Positions 43,128 through 51,901 of a DNA stretch of 64,000 nt are shown piece by piece (position 1 is the stretch's first letter; the number at the start of each line of letters is the position of its first letter). The stretch covers positions 30,331-94,330 of the forward strand of contig CACOSS010000003.1 of the NCBI GenBank assembly GCA_902629955.1, read 5' to 3'. This DNA comes from an uncultured Pelagibacteraceae bacterium (GTDB taxonomy: Bacteria; Pseudomonadota; Alphaproteobacteria; Pelagibacterales; Pelagibacteraceae). Made by a program: the position numbers and the translations under genes. The notes beneath the pieces are model-generated. The model saw nothing but the letters and a program-made list of their open reading frames with translations. It did no database searches and was not told the DNA's origin.

Positions 43128-43973
43128 TTAATTCTTGTTCTTTATAAATAAAACAAAAAAGATTGAAGTTACAAACATTATGAGAGCATAAGTAGCTGTG
43201 GGCACTATATATATGATTTCATCAAAAATTTGAGTTGCTACAAATACCGCTAATGTACCATTCTGTAATCCACATTCTAGGGATATACATTTCCTTTGTT
43301 CAATTCCAGTAGCAAAAATTTTAGCTAAGTAATATCCCAAAATCATCATTATAATATTTAACACCAAAGTAAAAATACCTGCTTGCTTAATGTAGTAGAT
43401 AATATTTTGATTTTCCTCTACCCAAATAGCAACAAAAACTATTATAAAAAGAAAAATAGAAATTCTTTGAATTAATTGCTCCTCATTAGAAAAAAATGGA
43501 AAAAATTTTCTTAAAGTCATTCCAACGATTACAGGGAGCGTCACTACAAAAAACATTTTTAAAGCTATTTCATTCATTGAAATATTTGTGCTCGAAATTC
43601 GAATATTTAATAAATCAGCTGAGCCAAAAATTATTAAGGGAACTGATATAATGCTTACTAAACTCACAATCGCCGTAAGAGAAATTGATAAAGCAACATC
43701 TCCATTAGCAAACTTAGTTAATACATTGGATGTAACTCCCCCGGGTGCAGCAGCAATAATCATTAGACCTAATGCAAGTTCCGGACGAATTTGAAATACT
43801 TTTATGATTATAAAAGCTACAATAGGTAATAGTATAATCTGGCATATTAAACCAACTAAAAAATCCTTAGGCTGCTTTATTACCCTGCTAAAATCTTTGA
43901 TCGTAAGTCCTAAGCCTAATGTGAGCATAATTAAGGCTAATGCTATTGGTGCAATTTTGGTTACAATTTCCAT
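43128..43973 (-). CDS. Bile acid:sodium symporter (BASS) family transporter, second copy
   Basis: A 281-residue membrane protein paralogous to 16036-16878. LTLGLGLTIKDFSRV, LICQIILLPIVAFIIIK and APGGVTSNVLTKFANGDVAL are standard BASS features, the last being the sodium-site crossover helix. CGLQNGTLAVFVATQIF is the C-terminal half-repeat. It is probably a sodium-coupled importer of an organic acid. Divergent from the phosphotransacetylase gene (56 bases). Confidence 0.87.
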   Translation of the reverse strand: MEIVTKIAPIALALIMLTLGLGLTIKDFSRVIKQPKDFLVGLICQIILLPIVAFIIIKVFQIRPELALGLMIIAAAPGGVTSNVLTKFANGDVALSISLTAIVSLVSIISVPLIIFGSADLLNIRISSTNISMNEIALKMFFVVTLPVIVGMTLRKFFPFFSNEEQLIQRISIFLFIIVFVAIWVEENQNIIYYIKQAGIFTLVLNIIMMILGYYLAKIFATGIEQRKCISLECGLQNGTLAVFVATQIFDEIIYIVPTATYALIMFVTSIFFVLFIKNKN

Positions 43974-44029
43974 TTTATGCCATATTAACTTACTATATAC
44001 ACATCGTAAATATATGTAAAAAAAAACTT

Positions 44030-44941
44030 ATGCTAACGAATAAAGAAATTATTTGTCCTATAAATTTATTAAATGTTGCTCATAAAAAGAAAGATATACC
44101 AGCTGGAATAGTCAATGCTGGAAAAATTCTACCCATGCTTTCAGTTGTAGATGCTGTAAAAGAAAATTTAATAAATCCTATTTTGATTGGTGATAAAGAT
44201 GAAATACAAAAATGTGCTGAGGAATTAAAGTTTGATATTTCAAAATACAAAATTATTCATGAACCTGACGAAAACTCTACAGCAAAAATAGCTGCAAAAC
44301 TAGCTTTCGAGGGAAAAATAAAAATTATAGTCAAAGGTCATATTCATACAGATGTTTTAATGAAAGAGGTAATTAAGAAAGAATATAATTTGTTAGGAAA
44401 AACTAGACTAAGCCATATTTGGCATATGACATTAGATAAGAATGATCAGCCAATAATAATAACCGATGGTGCATTAAATGTTTCTCCAAATGTAAAAACA
44501 AAAATGCATATTTTAAAAAATGTAATAAATTTTTGTCATAGAATTGGTATTGAAAAACCAAAAGTTTCTGTTCTTTCTGCTACTGAAGAAGTTCTAGACA
44601 GTGTTCAAAGTTCTATTGATGCAAAAGAAATAACAGAGCTTGCTAAAAAAGAAAATCTTAAAGCAGATGTGTTTGGGCCATTAGCTTTTGACAATAGTGT
44701 GTCTAAAAAATCATCTGGAATAAAAGGTATTAAAAATTCAGTTGCTGGCCAAGCAGATGTTTTGTTGGTTCCTAGTGTAGAGACAGGTAATGCATTAGTA
44801 AAAATGATGATATATTTTATGGGTGCATGTGCAGCGGGTGTTGTGGTTGGTGGAAAAGTTCCAGTAGTAATAACAAGTAGATCTGATGAGGCAACTGCTA
44901 GGATGGCATCTATAGCAGCTGCGGTAGTTGCATTAGATTAA
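44030..44941 (+). CDS. Phosphate acetyl/butyryltransferase family enzyme
   Basis: A 303-residue Pta/Ptb-domain enzyme. I use ATG 44030; the longer reading from 43940 overlaps the divergent gene and adds unconvincing hydrophobic residues. AGIVNAGKILPML, IIVKGHIHTDVLMK, ADVLLVPSVETGNALVKMM and PVVITSRSDEATARMAS are the CoA/phosphate-site blocks. It would exchange acyl phosphate and acyl-CoA. It lies 25 bases before the HpsN-like gene; in sulfonate degraders a Pta processes acetyl phosphate made by Xsc, but xsc is not in this window. Confidence 0.85.
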   Translation: MLTNKEIICPINLLNVAHKKKDIPAGIVNAGKILPMLSVVDAVKENLINPILIGDKDEIQKCAEELKFDISKYKIIHEPDENSTAKIAAKLAFEGKIKIIVKGHIHTDVLMKEVIKKEYNLLGKTRLSHIWHMTLDKNDQPIIITDGALNVSPNVKTKMHILKNVINFCHRIGIEKPKVSVLSATEEVLDSVQSSIDAKEITELAKKENLKADVFGPLAFDNSVSKKSSGIKGIKNSVAGQADVLLVPSVETGNALVKMMIYFMGACAAGVVVGGKVPVVITSRSDEATARMASIAAAVVALD

Positions 44942-44966
44942 TAATCAAAATATAAATACTTACAAA

Positions 44967-46253
44967 ATGGGAATTCAGTATTTAAAAAAAGCGGTCAAAA
45001 CTGCCTCAACAGATGATACAAAAACTAGAGATATAGTTCAAAAATTGTTATCTGAATTAGAAAAATCTAAAGAGGATGGTTGTAAAGAACTTACAAAAAA
45101 ATTTGATAAATTTGATGGTGAGATAATAGTTTCGAAAGAAAAAATTAATCAAATAAATAAATCGCTAGATCAAAAAACTAAAGACGATATTCAATTCTCA
45201 TATGAAAGAGTAAGAAAATTTGCAGAAGCTCAACTTAAAAATTATGGACAAGATTTTGAGGTAGAGCTTTCAAAAGGACTTTATGCTGGTCAAAAATTAG
45301 TCCCTGTTAACACTGCAGGATGTTATATACCTGGTGGAAGGTATGCGCATATAGCATCAGCTGTTATGAGTGTAACAACTGCAAAGGTTGCAGGTGTTAA
45401 AAATATAATTGCTTGCAGTCCTCCAAAAGAAAAAATGGGTGCGCACCCTGCAATTATATATACTGCAAATCTTTGTGGTGCAGATGTAATTTTAAATCTT
45501 GGTGGTGTTCCAGCTATTGCTGCAATGACCTATGGATTATTTGGAAATGAACCTGCAGATATATTGGTTGGACCTGGCAATCAATTTGTTGCAGAAGCTA
45601 AAAGAATTTTATTTGGAAAGGTTGGTATTGATTTGTTTGCAGGGCCAACAGAAATTGCAATAATAGCAGACGAAACTGCTGACTCAGAAATTGTTGCTGT
45701 GGATTTAGTTGGACAAGCCGAACATGGATATAATTCACCAGCATGGCTTTACACAACAAGTAAAAAACTTGCTGAGCAAGTTATGAAAAGAGTTCCCGAA
45801 TTAATTTCTGAACTTCCAGAATTACCAAGAACAAGTGCAGAAGCAGCTTGGAAAGATTATGGCGAGGTAATTCTTTGTGACACTGATGAAGAAATGGCAA
45901 AAATAAGTGATGAATATGCTCCTGAACACTTAGAAGTTCAAACAAAAAATCTAAAATGGTTTCATGATCGTCTAAAAAACTATGGATCATTATTTATTGG
46001 TGAAGAAACTACTGTTGCTTATGGAGATAAGTGTTCAGGCACAAATCATATTTTACCAACAAAAGGTGCTGGAAAGTATACCGGTGGTTTATTTGTAGGA
46101 AAGTTTATTAAAACACTTAGTTTTCAAAGAATGACTAAAGAATCTACCAAAGAAGTTGGTGCCGCCGCTGCTAGAATATCAAGATACGAAGGTATGGAAG
46201 CACACGCAAGAACTGGAGATGTACGATTAAGAAAATATGGATTCTCGAATTAA
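44967..46253 (+). CDS. hpsN: Sulfopropanediol 3-dehydrogenase-like (histidinol dehydrogenase family)
   Basis: A 428-residue HisD-fold dehydrogenase. GCYIPGGRYAHIASAVMSV, GPGNQFVAEAKRILFGKVGI, FAGPTEIAIIAD, GQAEHGY (metal ligands) and EEMAKISDEYAPEHLEVQ are retained. The stretch PGGRYAHIASAVMSVTTAKV and the ending with FIKTLSFQRM are like HpsN, which oxidises (R)-2,3-dihydroxypropane-sulfonate to sulfolactate, rather than HisD, which has PGGRAAYPSS at the first site. No histidine biosynthesis operon surrounds it. HisD activity remains an alternative. Confidence 0.68.
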   Translation: MGIQYLKKAVKTASTDDTKTRDIVQKLLSELEKSKEDGCKELTKKFDKFDGEIIVSKEKINQINKSLDQKTKDDIQFSYERVRKFAEAQLKNYGQDFEVELSKGLYAGQKLVPVNTAGCYIPGGRYAHIASAVMSVTTAKVAGVKNIIACSPPKEKMGAHPAIIYTANLCGADVILNLGGVPAIAAMTYGLFGNEPADILVGPGNQFVAEAKRILFGKVGIDLFAGPTEIAIIADETADSEIVAVDLVGQAEHGYNSPAWLYTTSKKLAEQVMKRVPELISELPELPRTSAEAAWKDYGEVILCDTDEEMAKISDEYAPEHLEVQTKNLKWFHDRLKNYGSLFIGEETTVAYGDKCSGTNHILPTKGAGKYTGGLFVGKFIKTLSFQRMTKESTKEVGAAAARISRYEGMEAHARTGDVRLRKYGFSN

Positions 46254-46365
46254 AAAGATTACCAAATATCTAATTACCGGAAGTTTTCTATTTTTTTTTA
46301 TAAAAGGTTTGCTGTGGTTAGCAGTTTTTGTAATGGCCTGGTTTGGATATATAAACTTTTTTTAA
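46237..46365 (+). CDS. 42-residue single-span membrane peptide
   Basis: An ORF overlapping the last 17 bases of the HpsN-like gene in another frame. It begins MDSRIKKITKYLITG and continues through one hydrophobic span ending WFGYINFF. It stops just inside the 3' end of the convergent LysE gene. Coding is plausible from the overlap and the membrane-peptide pattern but not proven. Confidence 0.4.
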   Translation: MDSRIKKITKYLITGSFLFFFIKGLLWLAVFVMAWFGYINFF

Positions 46366-46979
46366 GCAATAAATTTATATAAATCGTTAATAATATAGAC
46401 GCACAAACAACTCATAAACAGAATAATAAAATTATTAATATATTTCCAGATTTTCTCCCCTTTTAAATATTTAGAGAAAGATTTTGACAAATATCCTAAC
46501 AAAAAAAAGAATGCAAAAGAAGAAAGTGCAGCTCCTAAACCAAAATAATACTTATTTTGAAATGCAAAATTTTTCGAGAAATTACCAAGAAAAAAAACAG
46601 TATCAGAATAAACATGTGGATTTAAATAAGTAAATCCTAATGTTTTAACTATTACACTTTTAAAAGATAGTATTATTTGTTTTTCATCAAAAGTAATATT
46701 TTGATATTTGGATTTAATTTTTCCAAATATGAAATGAACTAGAAATACTAATAATAATAAATTTAAAATAAACTCAACTGTTTCTGAAAGATAACCTTCG
46801 AAAAAATCAAAAAGATAGATACCCAAAAATATTAAAATTAAGTCTGAAATAGAACAAATGAGACAAACCATGAATATATAATTTTTCTTAAGACCTTGCT
46901 CAATTACAAAAATATTTTGCGCGCCTAATGCTAAAATTAAGCTTAAACCTGTAAGAAAACCTAATCCTATAAAACTCAT
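46362..46979 (-). CDS. LysE/ArgO-type amino acid exporter
   Basis: A 205-residue, six-helix transporter. FLTGLSLILALGAQNIFVIE (about 8-27) is the characteristic LysE/ArgO first helix, and LGFTYLNPHVYSDTVFFLG (about 113-131) is the conserved loop with NPH. It exports basic amino acids (arginine or lysine) when in excess. Monocistronic; divergent from the racemase gene across 83 bases. Confidence 0.87.
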   Translation of the reverse strand: MSFIGLGFLTGLSLILALGAQNIFVIEQGLKKNYIFMVCLICSISDLILIFLGIYLFDFFEGYLSETVEFILNLLLLVFLVHFIFGKIKSKYQNITFDEKQIILSFKSVIVKTLGFTYLNPHVYSDTVFFLGNFSKNFAFQNKYYFGLGAALSSFAFFFLLGYLSKSFSKYLKGEKIWKYINNFIILFMSCLCVYIINDLYKFIA

Positions 46980-47062
46980 AAAATATAATTTAATCTGATA
47001 CCTTTTATCTTAATCTATACAAATATCTTGCAAAATTTTTAAAAATAATATCAAGATTGCTA

Positions 47063-47755
47063 ATGATTGGAATTCTAGGTGGAATGGGAACACGAGCAGG
47101 GTTAGACTTTTGTAACAAATTAGCAGTGATCAATAGAGGAAAAATTGATCAAAAATATCCTATGTTCATACTTTATAATAAATCCAAAATACCTAGTAGA
47201 ATTGAGAATTTAAAAAAATATAAAAACGTACTTAAAAGTTTAATCGCTGGCTGTAAACTTCTTCAAAAAAATAAATGTAAATTTATAGTAATGCCTTGTA
47301 ATACAGCGCACTATTGGCATAAAGATATTCAAAAAAATATTAAGATTCCCATATTAAGTATGCCACAAGAGGTATTTTTACATGCAAAAAGGACGTGCAA
47401 AATTAATTCCAAAATTGGAATACTTTGTACTGAAGCAACACTAGAAACAAAAATTTACAATAAATATTTTGACAAAAACTTTAGACTAATAAGTCCAAGC
47501 AAATTAATTCAAAAGAAGAATGTTAATAAAGCAATAAATTTTGTGAAAATGGGAAAAGTAAAAGATGCAGAAAAAACTTTAAGGCCTGCAGTAAACTATC
47601 TTCTTAAAATGAAATGTAAAAAAATAATATTAGGATGTACAGAAATTCCAATAGCAATATTTGCTTACAAGTCATTTAAAAAAGTAAAGGAGTCAAAAGT
47701 TTTTATTGACCCTAATTTATTGCTAGCAGAAATCTCAATGAAAAAATATCGTTAA
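47063..47755 (+). CDS. Aspartate/glutamate racemase family protein
   Basis: A 230-residue cofactor-independent racemase-fold protein. Both catalytic cysteines are present: VMPCNTAH (Cys79) and ILGCTEIP (about Cys191); GILGGMGT (3-10) is the N-terminal strand. The start is taken at ATG 47063; an in-frame TTG two codons earlier (47057) is less likely. It may make D-aspartate or D-glutamate, or act on another 2-amino acid. It ends at a shared bidirectional terminator. Confidence 0.85.
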   Translation: MIGILGGMGTRAGLDFCNKLAVINRGKIDQKYPMFILYNKSKIPSRIENLKKYKNVLKSLIAGCKLLQKNKCKFIVMPCNTAHYWHKDIQKNIKIPILSMPQEVFLHAKRTCKINSKIGILCTEATLETKIYNKYFDKNFRLISPSKLIQKKNVNKAINFVKMGKVKDAEKTLRPAVNYLLKMKCKKIILGCTEIPIAIFAYKSFKKVKESKVFIDPNLLLAEISMKKYR

Positions 47756-47790
47756 AACCAACAAGCTTAGAAATAAGATTGTTGGTTTTA
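47753..47790. terminator. Bidirectional terminator between convergent genes
   Basis: The arms TAAAACCAACAA (47753-47764) and TTGTTGGTTTTA (47779-47790) pair over 12 bases; after one mismatch a further 3 pairs close a 6-base loop. Both flanks are T-rich on their own strand (a TTTT tract at each end of the stem), fitting termination of both the racemase gene and the peroxiredoxin gene. Confidence 0.75.
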
Positions 47791-47801
47791 AAATTTTCAA
47801 T

Positions 47802-48464
47802 TTATTTTGATGGGTCTGGAACCTTTCTTAAATAAGGTTTAATTGCCTTCCACCCATTAGGATATAGTTTTTTTGCTTCATCGTCTTTTACAGCCGGAAC
47901 AATAATTACTTCTTCACCTTTTTTCCAATCTGCTGGAGTTGCAACTTTATGTTTTGCTGTTAATTGCATAGAATCTATCGATCTTAATAATTCTAAAAAG
48001 TTTCTTCCAGTTGCCATTGGGTAAGTAAGAAATAAACCAATTCTTTTGTCTGGTCTTATAATAAAAACTGTTCTAACAGTTTGATTATCGACTGCTGTTC
48101 TTCCCATTGATGTTGTACCAGCATCCCCTTCTAGCATATTGTAAAGTTTTGCAATTTTAAGATCTTCATCAGCTATTATCGGATAGTCTGGTTTATTTCC
48201 TGTTACATCTTTTATATCTTCTAACCATTTCACATGATCTGAAACTGGGTCTACGCTTAGACCAATCACTTTTACGTTTCGTTTATCAAATTCAGGTTTT
48301 AATCTTGCAAGTGATCCTAATTCTGTTGTGCATACTGGAGTGAAATCTTTTGGATGGGAAAATAAAACCCCCCAACTGTCACCTAGCCAGTCGTGAAATG
48401 AAATATCTCCAATGGTTGTTTTTGCCTTAAAGTCTGGAGCTAAACTATTTATTTTAAGTGTCAT
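47802..48464 (-). CDS. 1-Cys peroxiredoxin (Prx6-type)
   Basis: A 220-residue peroxiredoxin. HPKDFTPVCTTELG holds the peroxidatic Cys45 with Thr42; no second resolving Cys follows at the usual 2-Cys position. PDKRIGLFLTYPMATGRN and the long C-terminal region with VIIVPAVKDDEAKKLYP are Prx6-like. A ribosome site (AGAGGG) precedes the start. It removes hydrogen peroxide and organic peroxides in the cytosol. Divergent from the persulfide-dioxygenase-like gene. Confidence 0.9.
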   Translation of the reverse strand: MTLKINSLAPDFKAKTTIGDISFHDWLGDSWGVLFSHPKDFTPVCTTELGSLARLKPEFDKRNVKVIGLSVDPVSDHVKWLEDIKDVTGNKPDYPIIADEDLKIAKLYNMLEGDAGTTSMGRTAVDNQTVRTVFIIRPDKRIGLFLTYPMATGRNFLELLRSIDSMQLTAKHKVATPADWKKGEEVIIVPAVKDDEAKKLYPNGWKAIKPYLRKVPDPSK

Positions 48465-48547
48465 AATAATTACCCTCTATTATTTTTTTTAATTAAATTA
48501 TATGCAAGATTGATTTGCCTTGCAATTTTTTATAATATTAAGAAATC

Positions 48548-49240
48548 ATGATCTTTGAGCAGTTATTTGATACTAAATCTTCAACTTACACTTACATTAT
48601 ATCAAGTGGCGAGGGGCGAGAGGCATTGATAATTGATCCAGTGATTGAACATACTAATGAATATTTAAAAATTTTAGAAAAGTTAAAATTAAAATTAGTT
48701 AAGGTAATAGACACACATATCCACGCAGATCATATTACTGCTCTTAACGAATTAAATAAGAGGACTAGCTGTACACGTATAATGGGTGAAAATTCTAAAT
48801 CAGAAGTTATTGATATAAAAATAAAAGATAATGAAAAAATAAATATTGAGAACATAGAATTAAAAGCTATGTACACACCTGGTCACACAGATTGTTCTTA
48901 TAGTTACTTTATGAATGATAGGGTTTTTACTGGCGATACTTTATTAATAAATGGTACAGGTAGAACAGATTTTCAAAATGGAAGCTCTTATGATGCCTAT
49001 GACTCGATATTTAATAAATTATTAAAACTTCCTGAAAAAACCCTTGTCTATCCTGCTCATGATTATAACGGTAAAAAGTTTTCAACAATAGAAACAGAGA
49101 GAAATAATAATCCAAGACTTCAGGTAAGCTCCAAAGAGGAGTATGCAGAAATAATGCAGAAACTTAAATTAGCAAATCCTAAAATGATGGATGTTGCGGT
49201 ACCTGCTAATGTTAAAGGGCTTACTTTAGAACAATTATAA
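48548..49240 (+). CDS. Metallo-beta-lactamase-fold persulfide dioxygenase-like (ETHE1) protein
   Basis: A 230-residue MBL-fold enzyme. THIHADH (56-62) provides H57, H59 and D61; PGHTDCSY gives H113; VFTGDTLLINGTGRTDFQNG includes D130 and the ETHE1-typical GTGRTDFQ; YPAHDYNG the last His. These fit the mono-iron persulfide dioxygenase group rather than glyoxalase II. It would oxidise glutathione persulfide to sulfite. A cysteine-rich peptide, cysE and cysK follow on the same strand, supporting a sulfur role. Confidence 0.87.
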   Translation: MIFEQLFDTKSSTYTYIISSGEGREALIIDPVIEHTNEYLKILEKLKLKLVKVIDTHIHADHITALNELNKRTSCTRIMGENSKSEVIDIKIKDNEKINIENIELKAMYTPGHTDCSYSYFMNDRVFTGDTLLINGTGRTDFQNGSSYDAYDSIFNKLLKLPEKTLVYPAHDYNGKKFSTIETERNNNPRLQVSSKEEYAEIMQKLKLANPKMMDVAVPANVKGLTLEQL

Positions 49241-49293
49241 CTTACGGTAAATAAAAGTATTGTAATTAGATAATTAATATTTATATCTCTATT

Positions 49294-49407
49294 ATGGCAT
49301 GTGAAAATCCAAAATGCATCTGTATAAATTGCACCAATGACACTTGTGCTTGTGAAAACGACCAAGAGTGTTTGTGCAAACCAGAAAATACTTGTTGTTG
49401 TTGTTAA
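49294..49407 (+). CDS. Metallothionein-like 12-cysteine peptide
   Basis: A 37-residue ORF with 12 cysteines (32%): MACENPKCICINC, CAC, CLC and a terminal CCCC. Cysteine spacing CxC/CxxC and the absence of aromatic or strongly hydrophobic segments are metallothionein-like. No signal peptide. It sits between the persulfide-dioxygenase-like gene and cysE on the same strand, so sulfur- or metal-linked expression is plausible. It is not assigned to a named metallothionein family. Confidence 0.7.
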   Translation: MACENPKCICINCTNDTCACENDQECLCKPENTCCCC

Positions 49408-49445
49408 AAGTAGTTTTTAGTTAATCCTAAAAAATAAAAAAAATT

Positions 49446-50030
49446 ATGAATGAATTTTTAGAATCTATTATAAAAAGAGACCCTGCAGCAAAATCAAAGC
49501 TGTCTGTGATTTTAACATATCCAGGAGTAAAAGCTGTATTTATGCATAGGATTGCAAATTTTTTTGCAATTGCAAAATTTGATTTGGTTGCAAGAATAAT
49601 TTCACAGTTTTCAAGATTTATGACTGGCATTGAAATTCATCCAAAAGCAAAAATTGGAAAAAATTTATTTATTGATCATGGTATGGGAGTTGTAATAGGT
49701 GAAACATCAGACATTGGGGACAACGTTACAATTTATCATATGGCAACACTTGGTGGTATCTCACCAAGTATAAATTCTGATAAACAAAGAGAAATTAAAA
49801 GACACCCTACCCTAAAAGATAATGTTGTAATTGGATCAGGTGCACAAGTTTTAGGGCCAATTACTGTTGGAAAGAATGCAAAAATTGGAGCTAACGCAGT
49901 TGTGACAAAAGACGTTCCTGAAAACGGAGTTATGGTTGGGATACCAGCTAAAAATGTTGGAACGACAAGTGAAGAATTTAAACCTTATGGTATAAGTAAC
50001 GAAGAAAAAAATGAAGAACACTCAGAATAA
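49446..50030 (+). CDS. cysE: Serine O-acetyltransferase
   Basis: A 194-residue short-form CysE. The N-terminal helical region (1-65) is followed by a left-handed beta-helix: [20 protein letters not shown] and YHMATLGG contain the two catalytic His-region motifs. It makes O-acetylserine from serine and acetyl-CoA for CysK, encoded immediately downstream with a 20-base overlap, so the complex partners are translated together. Confidence 0.93.
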   Translation: MNEFLESIIKRDPAAKSKLSVILTYPGVKAVFMHRIANFFAIAKFDLVARIISQFSRFMTGIEIHPKAKIGKNLFIDHGMGVVIGETSDIGDNVTIYHMATLGGISPSINSDKQREIKRHPTLKDNVVIGSGAQVLGPITVGKNAKIGANAVVTKDVPENGVMVGIPAKNVGTTSEEFKPYGISNEEKNEEHSE

Positions 50031-51012
50031 TTTTATCTCTGGTATTGGAAATACTCCATTAGTAAAACTTAAAGCAGCTTCAGAAATCACTGGCTGTAAT
50101 ATTTATGGTAAAGCAGAGTATTTAAACCCAGGTGGATCTGTAAAAGATAGAGCAGCTTTAGCTTTAATAAAAGACGCAGAAGAAAAAAAACTAATATCAA
50201 AAGGTGGAACTATAGTTGAGGGAACTGCTGGAAATACAGGAATTGGTCTATGTTTGATAGGAAATTCAGTTGGCTATAAAACTGTAATTGTTATGAACGA
50301 TAATCAAACACAAGAAAAAAAAGATATGTTAAAAAACATTGGTGCAGATTTAAGACTTGTCCCACCAAAACCATATAAAGATGATGGAAATTACGTAAAA
50401 GTTGCAGGAAGACTTGCTGATGAGTTAAAAAGTTCAAACAATCACGGTGTAGTTTGGGCAAATCAATTTGATAATACTGCTAATTCAAAAGGCCATTATG
50501 AAACAACTGGACCTGAAATCTGGGATCAAACAGATGGAAAAGTAGATGCATTTGTTTGCGCTTCTGGAACTGGGGGAACAATTGCAGGTGTAAGCAGTTA
50601 TTTAAAAGAAAAAAGTAAAGATGTAAAAATTTATTTATCTGATCCTGCTGGATCTTCATTATATAATTATATAGAAAATGGAGAACTTAAAGGAGAAGGA
50701 AATTCAATAACTGAGGGTATTGGTTCAAGTAGAGTAACAGCTAATTTTGGAGAAGCTAAAATTGACGGAGCTTTTTCAATTGAAGATAAAGAGTCATTAC
50801 CAATTTTATATGATCTAATTCAAAATGAAGGTTTAAGTCTAGGGACAAGTTGTGGGGTAAATATTGCAGGTGCAATTAGATTGGGTAAAAAACTTGGACC
50901 AGGAAAAACTATTGTAACAATACTCTGTGATCGATCAGATAAATACAACTCAAAGCTGTTTAATAAAAAATTTCTACAAGAAAAAGGCCTACCTTTTCCA
51001 AGTTGGATATAA
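50011..51012 (+). CDS. cysK: Cysteine synthase A
   Basis: A 333-residue PLP enzyme. [10 protein letters not shown] (11-20), [13 protein letters not shown] with Schiff-base Lys45, [10 protein letters not shown] phosphate loop, and [11 protein letters not shown] are standard CysK features. It makes cysteine from O-acetylserine and sulfide. It overlaps cysE by 20 bases. The second PLP-binding segment [10 protein letters not shown] is intact. Length is normal. Confidence 0.94.
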   Translation: MKNTQNNFISGIGNTPLVKLKAASEITGCNIYGKAEYLNPGGSVKDRAALALIKDAEEKKLISKGGTIVEGTAGNTGIGLCLIGNSVGYKTVIVMNDNQTQEKKDMLKNIGADLRLVPPKPYKDDGNYVKVAGRLADELKSSNNHGVVWANQFDNTANSKGHYETTGPEIWDQTDGKVDAFVCASGTGGTIAGVSSYLKEKSKDVKIYLSDPAGSSLYNYIENGELKGEGNSITEGIGSSRVTANFGEAKIDGAFSIEDKESLPILYDLIQNEGLSLGTSCGVNIAGAIRLGKKLGPGKTIVTILCDRSDKYNSKLFNKKFLQEKGLPFPSWI

Positions 51013-51090
51013 CACCACATACCGGATATGTAATAAAAGCGTTACATTAATAATCTATAGTAAATTTTACTTATTAAAAAGGAGATAAAT

Positions 51091-51474
51091 ATGGACGCTA
51101 AAGCAAGAACAAAAATGGGTTACGATCTTTTTAATAAAGGAGATATGGAAACCTTTTTTAAAGAAATGGTAGATGAAAATACTACTTGGACTTTTCCAGG
51201 AAAAGAAGGTGTGCACCCCTTGTCAGGTGTTCACAAAGGACCTCAAGCTATGATGGCAGCAATGGGAAAAATACCTTCAATATGGTCGAACTTTCACGTA
51301 ACACCTATGGATATGATAGCCGAAGGAAATAAAGTATTTGTAAGAGTTAAAGCAACAGCTGATGGAATGGATACTATGTTTGGGCATTATTTTGAAATTG
51401 GTGACAATGGAAAAATGGTTACCATGATGACATTTGATGACACTCTAAGTATGTTTAATGCAATGAAAAAATAG
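51091..51474 (+). CDS. SnoaL/NTF2-like protein
   Basis: A 127-residue cone-fold protein of the ketosteroid isomerase-like type: GYDLFNKGDMETFFKEMVDE (helix 1), then TWTFPGKEGVHPLSGVHKGP and HYFEIGDNGKMVTMMTFDD strands. A strong ribosome site (AAGGAG) and the ATG are clear. No catalytic Asp pair can be assigned. It begins a run of small same-strand genes. Function unknown. Confidence 0.8.
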   Translation: MDAKARTKMGYDLFNKGDMETFFKEMVDENTTWTFPGKEGVHPLSGVHKGPQAMMAAMGKIPSIWSNFHVTPMDMIAEGNKVFVRVKATADGMDTMFGHYFEIGDNGKMVTMMTFDDTLSMFNAMKK

Positions 51475-51481
51475 AGGAATA

Positions 51482-51862
51482 ATGATGAAAAAATTATTTT
51501 TAATTATAATCAGCTTTGCCTTTATAAACATCGCAAATGCAGAAAGTTTAAGCAATGAAGAAAAAGAGAAAGCTTGGAATTGTGTTGGAATATATATGGC
51601 TAATTACTTCTTACCCTCTGGAGAAACATTTGAGTATAGTATGAAAGAAAAATCCATCTCTTCGGTAAAAGTTTGGAAAGCGTACGCTTTAGAAATTGGT
51701 ATTAAAGAGAAAGATTGGGATGAAGGAACTAATAAAGCTGTAGATAAACATTATGGCTCACCATATGATAAAGAGTTAACTGAAAGTTGTCATGCTTTTT
51801 TAGAAAAAACTATTCCAAATGGTAAAGAAAGAGTTAAAAAAGTAGTTCAAACTTTATATTAG
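51482..51862 (+). CDS. Small secreted protein, unknown
   Basis: A 126-residue protein with a signal peptide (about 1-20, ending NA; the second ATG at 51485 is an equally good start). The mature part is helical, with two cysteines about 80 residues apart (WNCVG, ESCHAF) that could pair in the periplasm. It is 7 bases after the SnoaL-like gene, so it is co-transcribed. No known family seen. Confidence 0.68.
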   Translation: MMKKLFLIIISFAFINIANAESLSNEEKEKAWNCVGIYMANYFLPSGETFEYSMKEKSISSVKVWKAYALEIGIKEKDWDEGTNKAVDKHYGSPYDKELTESCHAFLEKTIPNGKERVKKVVQTLY

Positions 51863-51901
51863 ATAACTCTATAAGTAATGATATAGTTATAAAAACTTTA
51901 T

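Noticed and set aside
43940..44029. Longer N-terminus for the phosphotransacetylase
   Set aside because: It overlaps the divergent BASS gene and encodes a hydrophobic, family-atypical extension; the ATG at 44030 fits the family start.
51020..51060. Inverted repeat ATGTAA/TTACAT upstream of the first NTF2-like gene
   Set aside because: A stem of only 6 A/T-rich pairs with an 8-base gap is expected by chance at this base composition.
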